Source of the DNA: Zygnema cylindricum
Lineage: Eukaryota; Streptophyta; Zygnematophyceae; Zygnematales; Zygnemataceae
Reading direction: 5' to 3'
DNA length: 64,000 bases
Assembly (NCBI GenBank): GCA_037447655.1
Contig: JBBHKE010003409.1
Span: 258,567-322,566, forward strand
Positions 1-10,459 of the stretch are shown piece by piece (the first letter of the stretch is position 1; the number at the start of each line of letters is the position of its first letter). A program made the position numbers and the translations under genes. Under the pieces are notes generated by a model. It was not told the DNA's origin and did not search any database. It saw only the letters and a program-made list of their open reading frames with translations.

Positions 1-460
1 CTAGATAACAGTTGTGAGAGGGTTTGGGACTTAGTGGATTGAGGAGGTAGCCGCCTCTCTCCCAACAAGCTTCTATAAATGTTGGCATCTTTGCCACTCC
101 ATAATTAATCGCCTGGTTGGGAGTTTTCAATGATTATTTTTGTTGTGGACTCAGGGGAGTCCAGACTGCACAGGGGTGCATTCAGAATATCTATTTATCT
201 GCTAGGGTGGCAGTTGCACTCGTTGAAAGTGGTTTAGTCAAAAACTACCTAGAGGCTAACTGAATTATTGGTCCAAATGGGGGACACAGAATTGTAATTC
301 TTTTTGCTACGGACTCAGGGGAGTCCAGGCTGCATAGGGGTGCACTCAAATTGTCATTATGCCTTCCTGGACAGCAGTGGTTGTGGCTTGAAGTGGGTTA
401 GTTAAATACTATCCAGAGGCTCCTTGTATTCTGTGGTCCAATGGAGGACACAGAATTGCA
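1..460 (+). repeat. 3' part of a Copia LTR, cut by the window edge
   Basis: The sequence matches the ends of the Copia LTRs at 27.4, 39.3 and 44.5 kb. Shared pieces are the block 'ctcaggggagtccag', 'tatccagaggct' and the terminal GGACACAGAATTGCA. The LTR ends at 460 in CA and no gag or PBS-like sequence follows, so this is a solo LTR or the 3' LTR of an element to the left. About 160 bp is present twice (about 130-288 and 290-455), an internal duplication. ATGGAGGAC stands at 441, 20 bp from the LTR end, as in the other family members. Confidence 0.8.
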
Positions 461-941
461 TATACTGTACTGTATAATATGTTTGCGTCACGTATGACAA
501 TCTGGTCCGTACTTTGTGGAACGAAAGTACAGATTGCCATTCAAGCTCGATTTGAGCGATTGCCACTCTGTGCGCCGGTCGGATGAGCGCGGGTCGTTCT
601 CTCGGCCACACAAAAGTAGTCGCGTGGCAAGTACAAATAAAATAAAATAAATTACAAATAAGAACAAATGCATTTTGAAATAGTTGTTTTAAGCGTCCTT
701 GAATTGGGTTGATCAATAAACAGTACACTGAAGATGGTGCTTTGCATGTTGTTTAACTTTTGGGCTAAAGAAGAGCGCTTTGTTACAATGGAGATCTGCC
801 CTAATTGGTTCACAACACTAGAAAAATATATTTTTGTTCCCACGTTGTGAACTCCCCCAAACCGCATCTTGGACATCCTAGGAAAAAAATCTCGTACGAA
901 AAGGTACATTTTTAGAAAACTCACTCTCCCGATATTCACAT

Positions 942-1867
942 CAGAGGTCGCAAACGGTCAATCGAAACCGTGACCGACCGCTAACCGACTACACGCGCCG
1001 GATCCGGAACGGATTCGGTTGCCAAATTTTGAGGGTTGGGAGGTTGTGGTCGGTTAATTAACCATAAAAAAATAGGGTCGGTTACAGTAGGTCAACCAAA
1101 AAAAATGAAAATTTTGTACTCTCTATACAATCCACATTATTGTACTTTGTACTCTTTGGTATCGTGGAAGTACGTGACGTCATGATTAGCGTCGCAAATT
1201 TGACACAGTAGTAACACTATTTTTTTCGCAAGTCTTAGGGAACGCGACAAAGCGTCGCAAATTAGACATGGTAGTAACACTATTCATTTCCCAATCTTAC
1301 AGAACGCGGCAAAGCATCGCACATTAGACACATTACACCACGAATCGTTATTAGAGTAAAGAAAAAAATAGCGTCATTCATTCAAATTTAGTGTTAGGAG
1401 ACGTGGCAGATTATGGTCCATGTCCTTAAATGTTTTAATTTGTTCTATTTAAGGTATCAATGTCAAAATTTCGGGGTGTCGATATAGAGTACATAAAGAT
1501 AATGACGATTCACGGTATAGTAACACTATTTTTTTCGCAAATCATAAGGAACGTGACAAAGCGTCGCAAATCTGATACGTTAGTAAACACTATTCATTTC
1601 GCAAATCTAAGGGAACGGGACAAGTCGTATTTATTAGATTATTCATACGTCGTACATTAGATAATTTTGTACTTTTGCAATTATGGGCGTGCACGGTTAG
1701 TCGCGAGAAATTGGGTTTCGGTTAACTTTTATTTTCGTATACGCTAGTCGGTTAACAGTTATCAATTTTGGAGCGTGACATAACCTGGTCGAGCGTCTGT
1801 TACTCAAATTCTGAAAATAAAAACGGTCGATTTCGGTTATGTAAAATTTTGACTTTTGCGATCTCTG
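942..1867. mobile_element. hAT-like non-autonomous element (family M5, copy 1)
   Basis: The ends are inverted: CAGAGGTCGCAAA at 942 and a TTTTGCGATCTCTG end at 1867. It is flanked by the perfect 8-bp duplication ATTCACAT (934-941 and 1868-1875), the size typical of the hAT superfamily. The interior has long stretches related to the inverted copy at 61,591-62,285. It carries repeats of about 75 bp containing GCGTCGCAAAT and 'agtaacactatt'. No transposase frame was found. A smaller TA-type MITE sits inside it. Confidence 0.8.
1336..1517. mobile_element. TA-type MITE (family M3) nested in the hAT-like element
   Basis: It begins CACCACGAATCGTTATTAGA after TA (1334-1335) and ends CGATTCACGGT(A) before TA (1518-1519). 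These ends match the M3 TIR seen in perfect form at 47,757-47,973. The insertion interrupts the repeat units of the surrounding hAT-like element, so it is younger than that element. Confidence 0.65.
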
Positions 1868-1875
1868 ATTCACAT

Positions 1876-3217
1876 GCATGAAATAAATCCTATGATCCGG
1901 TACGCCGTGAATCCCTATTACACCGTGAATCCCTATTAGCGTAATGAAATAGATAGCGTAATGAAACAACTAGCGTTATTTACACTAATTGGTGTCGTGC
2001 ATGCTGGGCTACCGTGAAAGACATGCATTAGGCCTAGCTTGAGTCGCCGAAAAAACACCAGAATGTATCCAATCAACCTATATGTACCGTGTTTGTGACA
2101 GCATCCAACATACAAAGCATTTATACAGCGAGAAAACAATAAATGAATATGCCGGGAAAAACAAATATGCAAATCACATGAACTGAGAAAAAAAAAAAAA
2201 AAAAAAACAAGGTAAGGTAAGTAAGGTTGGAATTCCTATTTGCGACAGTGACCACTAGGTCCTGAAGTCTTTAATATTCCCTACAAGAGTCCAACCATAA
2301 GACGATAACTCTCCTCCAGCCAAATGAAGAAACCGAGATAGCCGTCGTTCCACGAGATCAGACCAAAGGAGAGTTGGACCGCAAAGTCCGCGCTCTGACA
2401 ACAAGAAGACACCGAATCCGCACAAACACTTCATGCACCACGGCAAGTAGACAACAGTCTGGAGGGAAACCTTGCAGGCTGGCTTACGCCGGTAGATTAG
2501 GTAAGGAATTGATACAGGAAAAGATGAGAAGCTCATAGACAGTTACCAGCATAAGCTATGGTCCGGAAAGCAAAACCCTAACTGAGAACTAGCATGTCAC
2601 TAATATTTAGATCAAAACCATAAGTCTCACAAATTCGATAAATCCCGAGGAAAAAGCTTGTCAGAAAGCGACAACGCTCCAATGTTCGATTCCCGTGTTA
2701 AAATTTGCAATTTGTCCTAGAATGCCATTTGGCATTTATCTTATGCTTTGTGCTAACCGTACAGCTACACTAATTTCTATGTGTCTCTGAGCGTGCAGGT
2801 TTCTATGCTCAAACGCTGCTAGTTCCTTGAGACGGCCGCTACGTGGCCGCCTCGGGATGCCTTACATCTACACCTCGAGGATAAAAACCCTCCCTACGCT
2901 AAGCAAAAATAAATGCATGAACCTCCGAGGGTCCACGACTTTGACATTTGTCTCGTTACGAGCCGCTGAGTTCTAGGCATCCAAATGCCGTACCGCAGCC
3001 CGGTTCCATGTGGATTCCGTACAGCGTTCACTCTGTACCGCACATGAGTACATAATTCGGTCCCTGTCCTGTCCGTACTCGCGCTGTACGCTCCCGTACA
3101 GACCTGCTACGTCACAAAGGCACAATTAGTATGGGTTCAATCAATAATACCCGCCGACGTCTTACGGCATGACATTGGGAATTTCAGTTTTTTCCAAAAA
3201 AAAAATTATTATAATTT
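1876..3217. other. Intergenic, no gene recognised
   Basis: A run of about 20 A residues lies at 2189-2209, followed by GGTAAG-like repeats. The stretch 2,220-3,130 is somewhat GC-richer than its surroundings. A tRNA B-box-like string, GTTCGATTCCC, lies near 2,695. No reading frame here has recognisable domains. Retroposon debris is possible but not shown. Confidence 0.4.
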
Positions 3218-3218
3218 A

Positions 3219-4687
3219 GGGAATTGCTAATCGCAGAGACGATTTTTTACTGCGCGCAGGTAGTTGTCATAAATTCTACATTTGAAGTATAGTTTCGAAC
3301 AAGCTACGTACCTTTAAGTTCAAATTTGACGGTCAATCCGTGACAACTTTGACAGGCGAAATATTGTAACGGCGGTTAAAAAACTATCGCGCTTGCGAAA
3401 GTCGACCGTCATGAAAAAAAACACAATTCACACTGCCGGCGCAGGTTTACTAAAACAAAACTGAGGCAGCCACATATAAATAAAACGGATGCGCGCAAGT
3501 AGTTTCTCTCTTCACGTGAGCTCCACTGTGAAAACACACACCGACAATGTGAATCAATGTGAAGTACTTATTCAATGTAAGAATGTTGTTTCAAAAATAG
3601 TGTGGCTTCATTTGGTCGCGCGTGACGACGCGTCATTTTATTTTCATTGACATTTATACGTGGGTACACTTTAATAGTTTGTACGAAGTTCTTTTCGTTT
3701 CGTGCGAGTTTATACATGTTGTACGTCCTCCTTTAATTTATTTCGAAGTTTAGCGTAATGAGTCACGATTAGATTCCATTTTGGCGGCTAAGGGTGATCC
3801 TCCATCGCGAAAAAGCCAAGCATCATCGGAAAACTAGAGCAGGAGCCAAGGAGGAAGAGCATAGGATGGTAGAGAGCATGTGGACACTGGCAATCAGGGA
3901 TGGAAAGGCGAAAGGGAGCAGGTGTTTGCGGTGGCATGCAAACACCACCCTTTTTGAATAACCTTCCGCCCTTCCCCAAATTTCCTCCCACCCATAAAAC
4001 AACTACAAAAATACAAAACACGGACGTACAAATTGTACATTTACATAATTTAATTTTGCGGCTGGATGTACAGATACAAGTTCAGATATTGTGTTTTTTG
4101 AATCTTTGACTGCTCGTCGTCATAACATGATTCTACGTGCATCCAGTCGAAAGAAAGCACGTACGCGATAGATTCCATTGCTGACACGACATGATGGAGA
4201 AGTGAACGAAGTATGACTGCCAGTAAACGTTTTTGTACGATTACCGTCGGCCCCTAATGGAGAAGCGGCCTAAGTCAAATATCATTGTATGCCTTCACAG
4301 TGGAGCTCACGTGAGGTGAGTAACTACCTGCGCGCAGCCATTTTATTTATATGTGGCTGCCTCAGTTTTGTTACAGTAAACAGGCGCTGGCTGTGTGAAT
4401 TGTTTTTTCTTTTCATGACGGTCGACGTTCGCAAGCGCGACAGTTTTGTTACAGTAAACATGCGCCGGCCGTGTGAATTGTTTTTTCTTTTCATGACGGT
4501 CGACGTCCGCAAGCGCGACAGTTTTTTAATCGGCGTTACAATATTTTGCCAGTCAAAGATGTTCAACGGATTGACCGTCAAATCTGAACTTAAAGGTACG
4601 TAGCTTGTACAAGACTGTACTTCAATTGTAAAATTTCTGACAACTACCTGCGCGCACCAAAAACCGTCCCTGCGATTAACAATTCCC
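3219..4687. mobile_element. Long-TIR (foldback-like) element, family M4
   Basis: The left arm (3219-about 3533) is repeated in inverse at about 4288-4687. The ends are GGGAATTGCTAATCGCAG and CTGCGATTAACAATTCCC, and the inner arm edges both carry CACGTGAGCTCCACTGTGAA or its complement. The right arm holds a direct duplication of about 75-80 bp (around 4,367-4,520) that includes CATGACGGTCGACGT twice. The 750-bp middle shows no coding motif. TTA at 3216-3218 against TTG at 4688-4690 could be a decayed Harbinger-type duplication. The superfamily is uncertain. Confidence 0.75.
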
Positions 4688-4700
4688 TTGATTTATCATT

Positions 4701-5440
4701 AAGGTTGAAGTTCCATCAGGCAAAAAGTGGCGTAGTTTACAAAAATCCGTGACTCTCCATTCCAAATCCTACCTCCTATTTTGTTTTTATACGAAAAACA
4801 ACATTACAGAGAATCTTGCCGATACTCTCCGAAGGTATTGGTGGTAATACTGGCCGTCGGATGTTCATCTGCGAGGAGTTCGCTTCATTTTTTTCCGTAA
4901 CTATCAACCCAGTTTGTGGAGGTGGGTTGGCGGATAAAAAAAAAAATCGTGACACGTTGGACGATTTAGCTACGTGTCATGATGGAAAACCAACGAAAAA
5001 TCTTAAGATTTGCACATGATACGCGCTTTCCAAAATACAACCGTAAATTAAATCAAAATTTCGTAACATTCATTCGTCACGCTATTTTGGGTAACTTTTG
5101 TTTGTCACACTATTTCTCTCAAATGACTTTCGTTATGTTTGAAAACTCAAAACCATAAAAAATGAGCTGGCATAAATACTAGCGTCTGCAAAAAGTATAA
5201 AAGTTTTGACGTAAGATTAGTTCGTACATAGGTACATGGTACGTAAGTGAAGATTTGAGTTAAGTTTGTCGGTGCTAAAAATGTGAAATATATTCACTAT
5301 GGGATCGTAGCTTGCGTGGCGCTAGTCAATCTAAAACACGTGGTTTATAGACTCTTTGTGATGGAACTTCGACTCAATCGACCTGGTTTGCAGAATTGGG
5401 TGTACAATTACAGAAATTTATGATGGAACTTCACCGTGAC
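4701..5440. mobile_element. PIF/Harbinger-like element (family M2), degraded
   Basis: The left end GGTTGAAGTTCCATCAGGCA follows TAA. Inverted ends with TGATGGAACTTC occur at about 5,360 and 5,420, so the right end is partly duplicated or rearranged. The TIR is shared with the elements at 5,754 and 25,186. It contains no transposase frame. Confidence 0.5.
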
Positions 5441-5753
5441 TCTAAATTTTAAACTGCTTTGTAATAATTGTCGGCAGATAATATCTTCACACTAAAATAT
5501 GTGCATGTACAATATTGTTCAAATTGTACGCCGTCGCGTTTTTGTGACATCCGCGTCATTTTTTCCAGAGCACATTAACATGCGCGTGCGTTAGCGTAAA
5601 TATTTGTTTTATATTTGTTTACTTGAAAAGTACAAAAAAATACAGATCTGACAGTGTGTATACCACATTATTTAGAAGGGCACTATATTACAGTTATGAA
5701 ACCTATTAGGTGGGGTACCTCAAATAACGTTAAAAAACATTTAGAATGATTAA

Positions 5754-6641
5754 GGGTGAAGTTCCATCAGACGAAAAGTGGGGTAGTTTACATAAATTCA
5801 CGACTATCCGTACCAAACCGTACCTTCTATTTTGTTTTTATACGAAATACAACATTACAGAGAATCTTGCCAATACTCTTCGAAGGTCTTAGAGGTAATA
5901 CTGACCGTTGGATGTTCATCTGCGAGGCATTCGCTTCATTTCTCTCTGTAATTGTCATCCCACGTCGAGGAGAGGTGGGAAGTGGGTTGGCAGATACAGA
6001 AGAAAAAAAATTCGTGACACGTTGGACGATTAAGCTACGTGTCACGATGCACAACCTTTTAAACGTGCGCCTGAAATTTCGTGGCTAATTTGACCCTTAA
6101 CCCGTTACAATGAACACCCACTCGTTATTTTGACATCGCGTTGTCGCCTAAATACACCAATCGCCATACCTTTTAAAATACAACTCCAAATCGTGCGATT
6201 CTTTCGCGGACGACTACCAAATTTAAAACTATATATTCGTAACACTTAGATACCCATTTACGAACAAATTCGATCCACTATTACTGTTACAAAAGTCATG
6301 CGGCTTTTTCGCGCGATTACAATGAAATAGCCGTTTGGGTGTTGTTTTTGCTACGTCAGCTTCTCGGGTTACCGTTGGCTTGTTTCACAAGTACACCTGC
6401 ACGCAAAATCAAACATTTGTACATGAAGACAAAAGTCACGCGAAACGAAATAGTATGTTTCGTTCGCGGACGCTTCAAAATTAGTACCACGAAACTTACA
6501 TCGTACGTTTCGTATGATGACGTGCTACTTCACGTCAACAATTAAATGTTGGTATGACGCTTCGCGGAAATACCGCGAAATGACAATAATCCAACAGTCT
6601 GTAGAGTTGGTCGTACGATTACAGAAACGTTAACTTCACCC
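5754..6641. mobile_element. PIF/Harbinger-like non-autonomous element (family M2)
   Basis: It starts GGGTGAAGTTCCATCAGACG and ends in the inverse AACTTCACCC. TAA flanks both sides (5751-5753 and 6642-6644), the 3-bp duplication typical of PIF/Harbinger. It is 888 bp long and non-coding. Confidence 0.7.
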
Positions 6642-6711
6642 TAATTCTATTTGGGAATTTGCCTAAAAAAGCGGGGTACCTCAATTAGAGTCATGAACGC
6701 TAATAGCGATT

Positions 6712-6936
6712 CACGGTGGTGTTAATGTTTTTTTTGTCTATTAAAACATCTTTTCTCTGTACACACATGCCGCATTGTGGATCTGACGGTTGCGATTGAA
6801 ACGTATAATTCTCAGCTTCTTAATGGCGGTTTCAAATTGAAATCGGACAAGTGTATACGGAGAAAATATGTTTTAAGTGGCGTAAAATTAATTAACACCA
6901 ATAGCGATACACGGTGTACCACTCATTTCCAAAAAG
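6712..6936. mobile_element. Hairpin MITE (family M3)
   Basis: The subterminal arms are inverted. 'AAAACATCTTTTCTCTGTAC' on the left pairs with 'ACGGAGAAAATATGTTTTAA' on the right, and the outer edge carries CCAATAGCGATACACGGTG. The same arms occur at 15.8 and 47.4 kb. The left edge is blurred by an adjacent M3-like end at about 6,695. Confidence 0.6.
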
Positions 6937-7104
6937 AAAAGAAAGCTCGTTGGCCGCGGTTTGAAAGGCTTTTTCGGAAAGCGAGTCCGTACTGTAGTTT
7001 ATTTTTTAGTACGTACTTTTTGTTCACTGGTTCCTAGTTCTTACAGTAAGCTACAGTACTGTACTTGCTGTCCTAGTGGTCGTAGTACAGTATTTGATAT
7101 TTTC

Positions 7105-7410
7105 CATAGTTCAAAAGTAGGTGAAAGTAGGCCCATACAATATGCCTATTGTATGGAAAACATACAATATGACCTTAAGATCCATATTGTATTCTGACCT
7201 ATTCGGACCAATTAAAACATTCGGACCAAAAATCGGACCAATTAAAACATTCGGACCAAAAACTTTTATTTACACCGTCAGATTCGGACGATCGGACGGT
7301 GGCTGATCAAAGTAGCGATCTAAGAAGATCACATGAAAAGCCCATAACACAACTTTCGATAAAGGCGCCGATCAAAGGCCTACCATAAAAACGCCTACTT
7401 TTGAACTATG
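7105..7410. mobile_element. hAT-like MITE (family M1, copy 1)
   Basis: The TIRs are CATAGTTCAAAAGTAGG and CCTACTTTTGAACTATG. They are flanked by the perfect 8-bp duplication ATATTTTC (7097-7104 and 7411-7418). Inside is a tandem duplication of about 30 bp, with TCGGACCAATTAAAACATTC occurring twice (7,203-7,262). Homologous copies lie at 22,568 and 58,003. Confidence 0.85.
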
Positions 7411-7418
7411 ATATTTTC

Positions 7419-8304
7419 ACACATTAGAAAAAATCCTTAGAACCAAATTGTCGGTTCGTTTCGCCTGTGAAGGGACCCGCCCTCGCTAAAAATAATTTGA
7501 AAATGGCGCGATGCCACGTGGCTAGCCATATCATAAATGTGGTTGGCGGTGTCTCTTCCCGGGCTGATTTTTGTCGTCTGTACGGACGATCAATGTCTGA
7601 CGGGGCTGAGTTGACACCTGTCAAAACCTAATAAATGTCCCAAAAATAAATGTTCTGAAAGTGTGCATTTCGTACGCCTTTTTTTGGTGGAGTGCACTTA
7701 AGGTGTCCACATAACGATTCCCTTCCGCGGAGGTCGGTTCAGTGCATAAATCCGTACATTCAATGTACGTACAGTGACCAGTTTTGCTGAACCCTCACAT
7801 TTAAAATGGTCGTCAACAATGTCACATTTCAATTATCCTTTGTGCCTGATGGTTTAACCGTCGAGTTTCTGGAAGAAAAATCTTCCTCGTCAACTAGAAA
7901 TATCTTTCCACAGACGTCGGTGCCGTACAGACTCGTTTCAAACGATTGACATCCGTACAGGGACAAATGTCGCTGAACCCTTCAGCTTTTAGAAATTTCG
8001 AATATTAAAAGTTAAAAAGCTATCAGACTTTCCTTCTGCGACCTTGAACCCGCATCTTGCGGCAGCTGACTCATTTCTTTAACCTTTTAGCTTCAGAATT
8101 GAAACCCTAAAAATCCTCTTTGCAGCTTTCTTAGTAGGCGGCTGACACCTCTCTCACTTAAAAACTTTTCCATACACTTTTTACTAAAACTTATTTCTAC
8201 GTTAAGTTGCGTTCCTTGTCCGCAACTGTCTCTGAGAAGAAAACAAGTACACAAGGGAAAGGAAAGAGAGATAAAAGAGTGAGGGATAGAGAGAGAGAGA
8301 AACC
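7419..8304 (+). promoter_or_regulatory. Upstream region and 5' leader of the RNA-binding protein gene
   Basis: No other gene is seen between the MITE and the start codon. The last 60 bases before ATG are purine-rich (GAGAGAGA, 8,263-8,302), as is common in plant leaders. I found no TATA box I would defend, and the transcription start was not located. Confidence 0.4.
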
Positions 8305-10406
8305 ATGGCGTTTCTTCAACAAATGGGAGCTTCTTTGAGGCGGTCAATAGGAGGAGGAGTCAATAACAGTCTCTCTCCTCTTGGTTCCTCCATGGCTCCC
8401 GCAGCTCTTGTCTTTCAAAGATATATGTCTGGATCCAAACTTTTTATTGGAGGTAGCAATCTTTTACTTTTTACTTGTCCGTACGTTATTGTATATAATA
8501 TATGTACACGTCATTGTACATAATATGTTACTGTTTATTTAACGTTTAATTGTGAACATTGTTGTTTATATATTATGTATATTGGTTAGGGCTTATGGAT
8601 TTTGTTTTATCTATATTATAATTATTGCACCTTGGACCCGTTTTTTTTCTAGTTTTTTTTTTGTATTTCTATTTAGGTTTTCTGTTTAAATTGGCCTTAT
8701 GCTATAATGGCTGTTTTCTTTTTGAATTTTGCCGAATAGGTTTAATATCTGGAAATTTATGTGTGCAAGGCCAAATATGTAATAATAAACATGTATGTAA
8801 ACTCGAAGATTGTTATGCAAGTTTAACTATTGTTTTTCCCATTTTAATGCATGAAGCACACTTCGAATGACCACTTGTTTAAATAATTTGCTGATTAATT
8901 ATTCAACTGATTTATTGACTAATTAATTAGTTTATTAACTCATTCATTCGTTGATTAATTAACGTCTTAGTTAATCAGTTGTTAGTTATTTGATTGGTTA
9001 ATCTCATTGTGTCACCTTATGTTTCTTTGGTTGATTGAAGTAGGAGAATTGAGGTGCGTGTAAAGTGAAAATTAAAAAAATCAAAGAAAAACATGAAAGA
9101 AAAGTTTCCTTGTGTATTTCTGCCACTTTATTGAGTGCGAGATAAGAGTGAAGGAATTGGAAGAAGGAAATTTTCATTGAAAGTATTCTGAATAATATGA
9201 GAATTTTAGAATATGACTTCACACGATATTACTAATAGATATTAATTGCAAGAAAGTAACAATGTTTGTACTTATTTTTGGATTTGTCTTCTAGGCCTCT
9301 CTTGGGAGACAGATGAGCAAACTCTAAAGGACGCTTTTTCCTCATTTGGAGAAGTAGAAGAAGGTACTTGTTTTTCTCTCGCTCTCTTCCCTTTCCAATT
9401 TCGGCACTTTTCTCTCTCATTCTCCTTCTCCTCTTTGTTTGGTACTATTTTTTCTCTCTCCTTCTCCCTGTTTGGTATTTTTTATTTCTTTCTCTCTCCT
9501 TCTCCTCCCGGCTCGATACACTTCCACTCTCTCTCCTTATCCTTCCGGTTTGGTTGTTTAATTTTTTCTCCTTTTCCTCCCCTTTTTGTAGTGTTTCTCC
9601 CTCTTTCCCCTTCTCCTCCCAGCTCGGTGCTTTTTTTCTTCCTCTTCTTCTCCTTCCTGTTTGGTACTTTTTTTCTCTCTCCTTCTACTTGTTCGGCACC
9701 TTTTTTCTCTCCTTCTCCTTATTGGCACCTTTTCTCTCTCTCTCCCCTTTTAATCTCAGCTCGGTGCTTTTCTTTATCTTCTTCTTCATTGTCTGGAAGT
9801 TTTTTGTCTGTCTCTGTCTCTCTTCTTCTTTCCCCTGTTCGGACTCAATTTCTGAACTTAAAATGAGCCCTTAATTGAATTTGCCCATCGTTTTTGTTTT
9901 CCAGATGTTTCTAATATCTAAATCTACTTGTGAAGTTTGTTTTTCTGTCATTATTTAATGAGGGCGTTCATCATTTTGTTTGTTTTTTTCTTTTTTTTTA
10001 AGATCTGCTGCTGTTTTACACTCCTGACGTTGTTTTGACTTTTTTTTTCTCTTTCATCCTTTTCTTATGTTTAAAGTTTAATTCGAGAATTTGTTGCTGT
10101 ATGTTTAAAAAATCAATGCAAATTTTAACAAACAATTGGAGAAAATTCCAAGAGAAAATCAGAAAGTTTTTTTTTTTTTCAATTGATTGTCAACAGTTCT
10201 TAAAGTATTGGTTTTGTTTTACCTTTTATGACATAATTAATTGCAAGTAAATATTTTAATCACAAAATACAAATTAAAATATTATTGCCCATGGAAAAAA
10301 ACGCAGTCACAGAATCTGAAGATTATCCAAAAAAATAATTTACTTTTCCATATATTGTACGAATGAATATTTGTATTTTTTGGTTTGTTTTTCTTAAATC
10401 CCCTTT

Positions 10407-10459
<53 letters not shown>

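Noticed and set aside
2255-2536. 93-aa frame on the minus strand with several Cys
   Set aside because: No recognised domain, no splice context and no homologue known to me; chance ORF in a GC-richer patch.
9246-9874. Long open frames rich in Phe/Ser/Leu
   Set aside because: These are read-through of exon 2 and the C/T repeat of intron 2; low complexity and no protein family.
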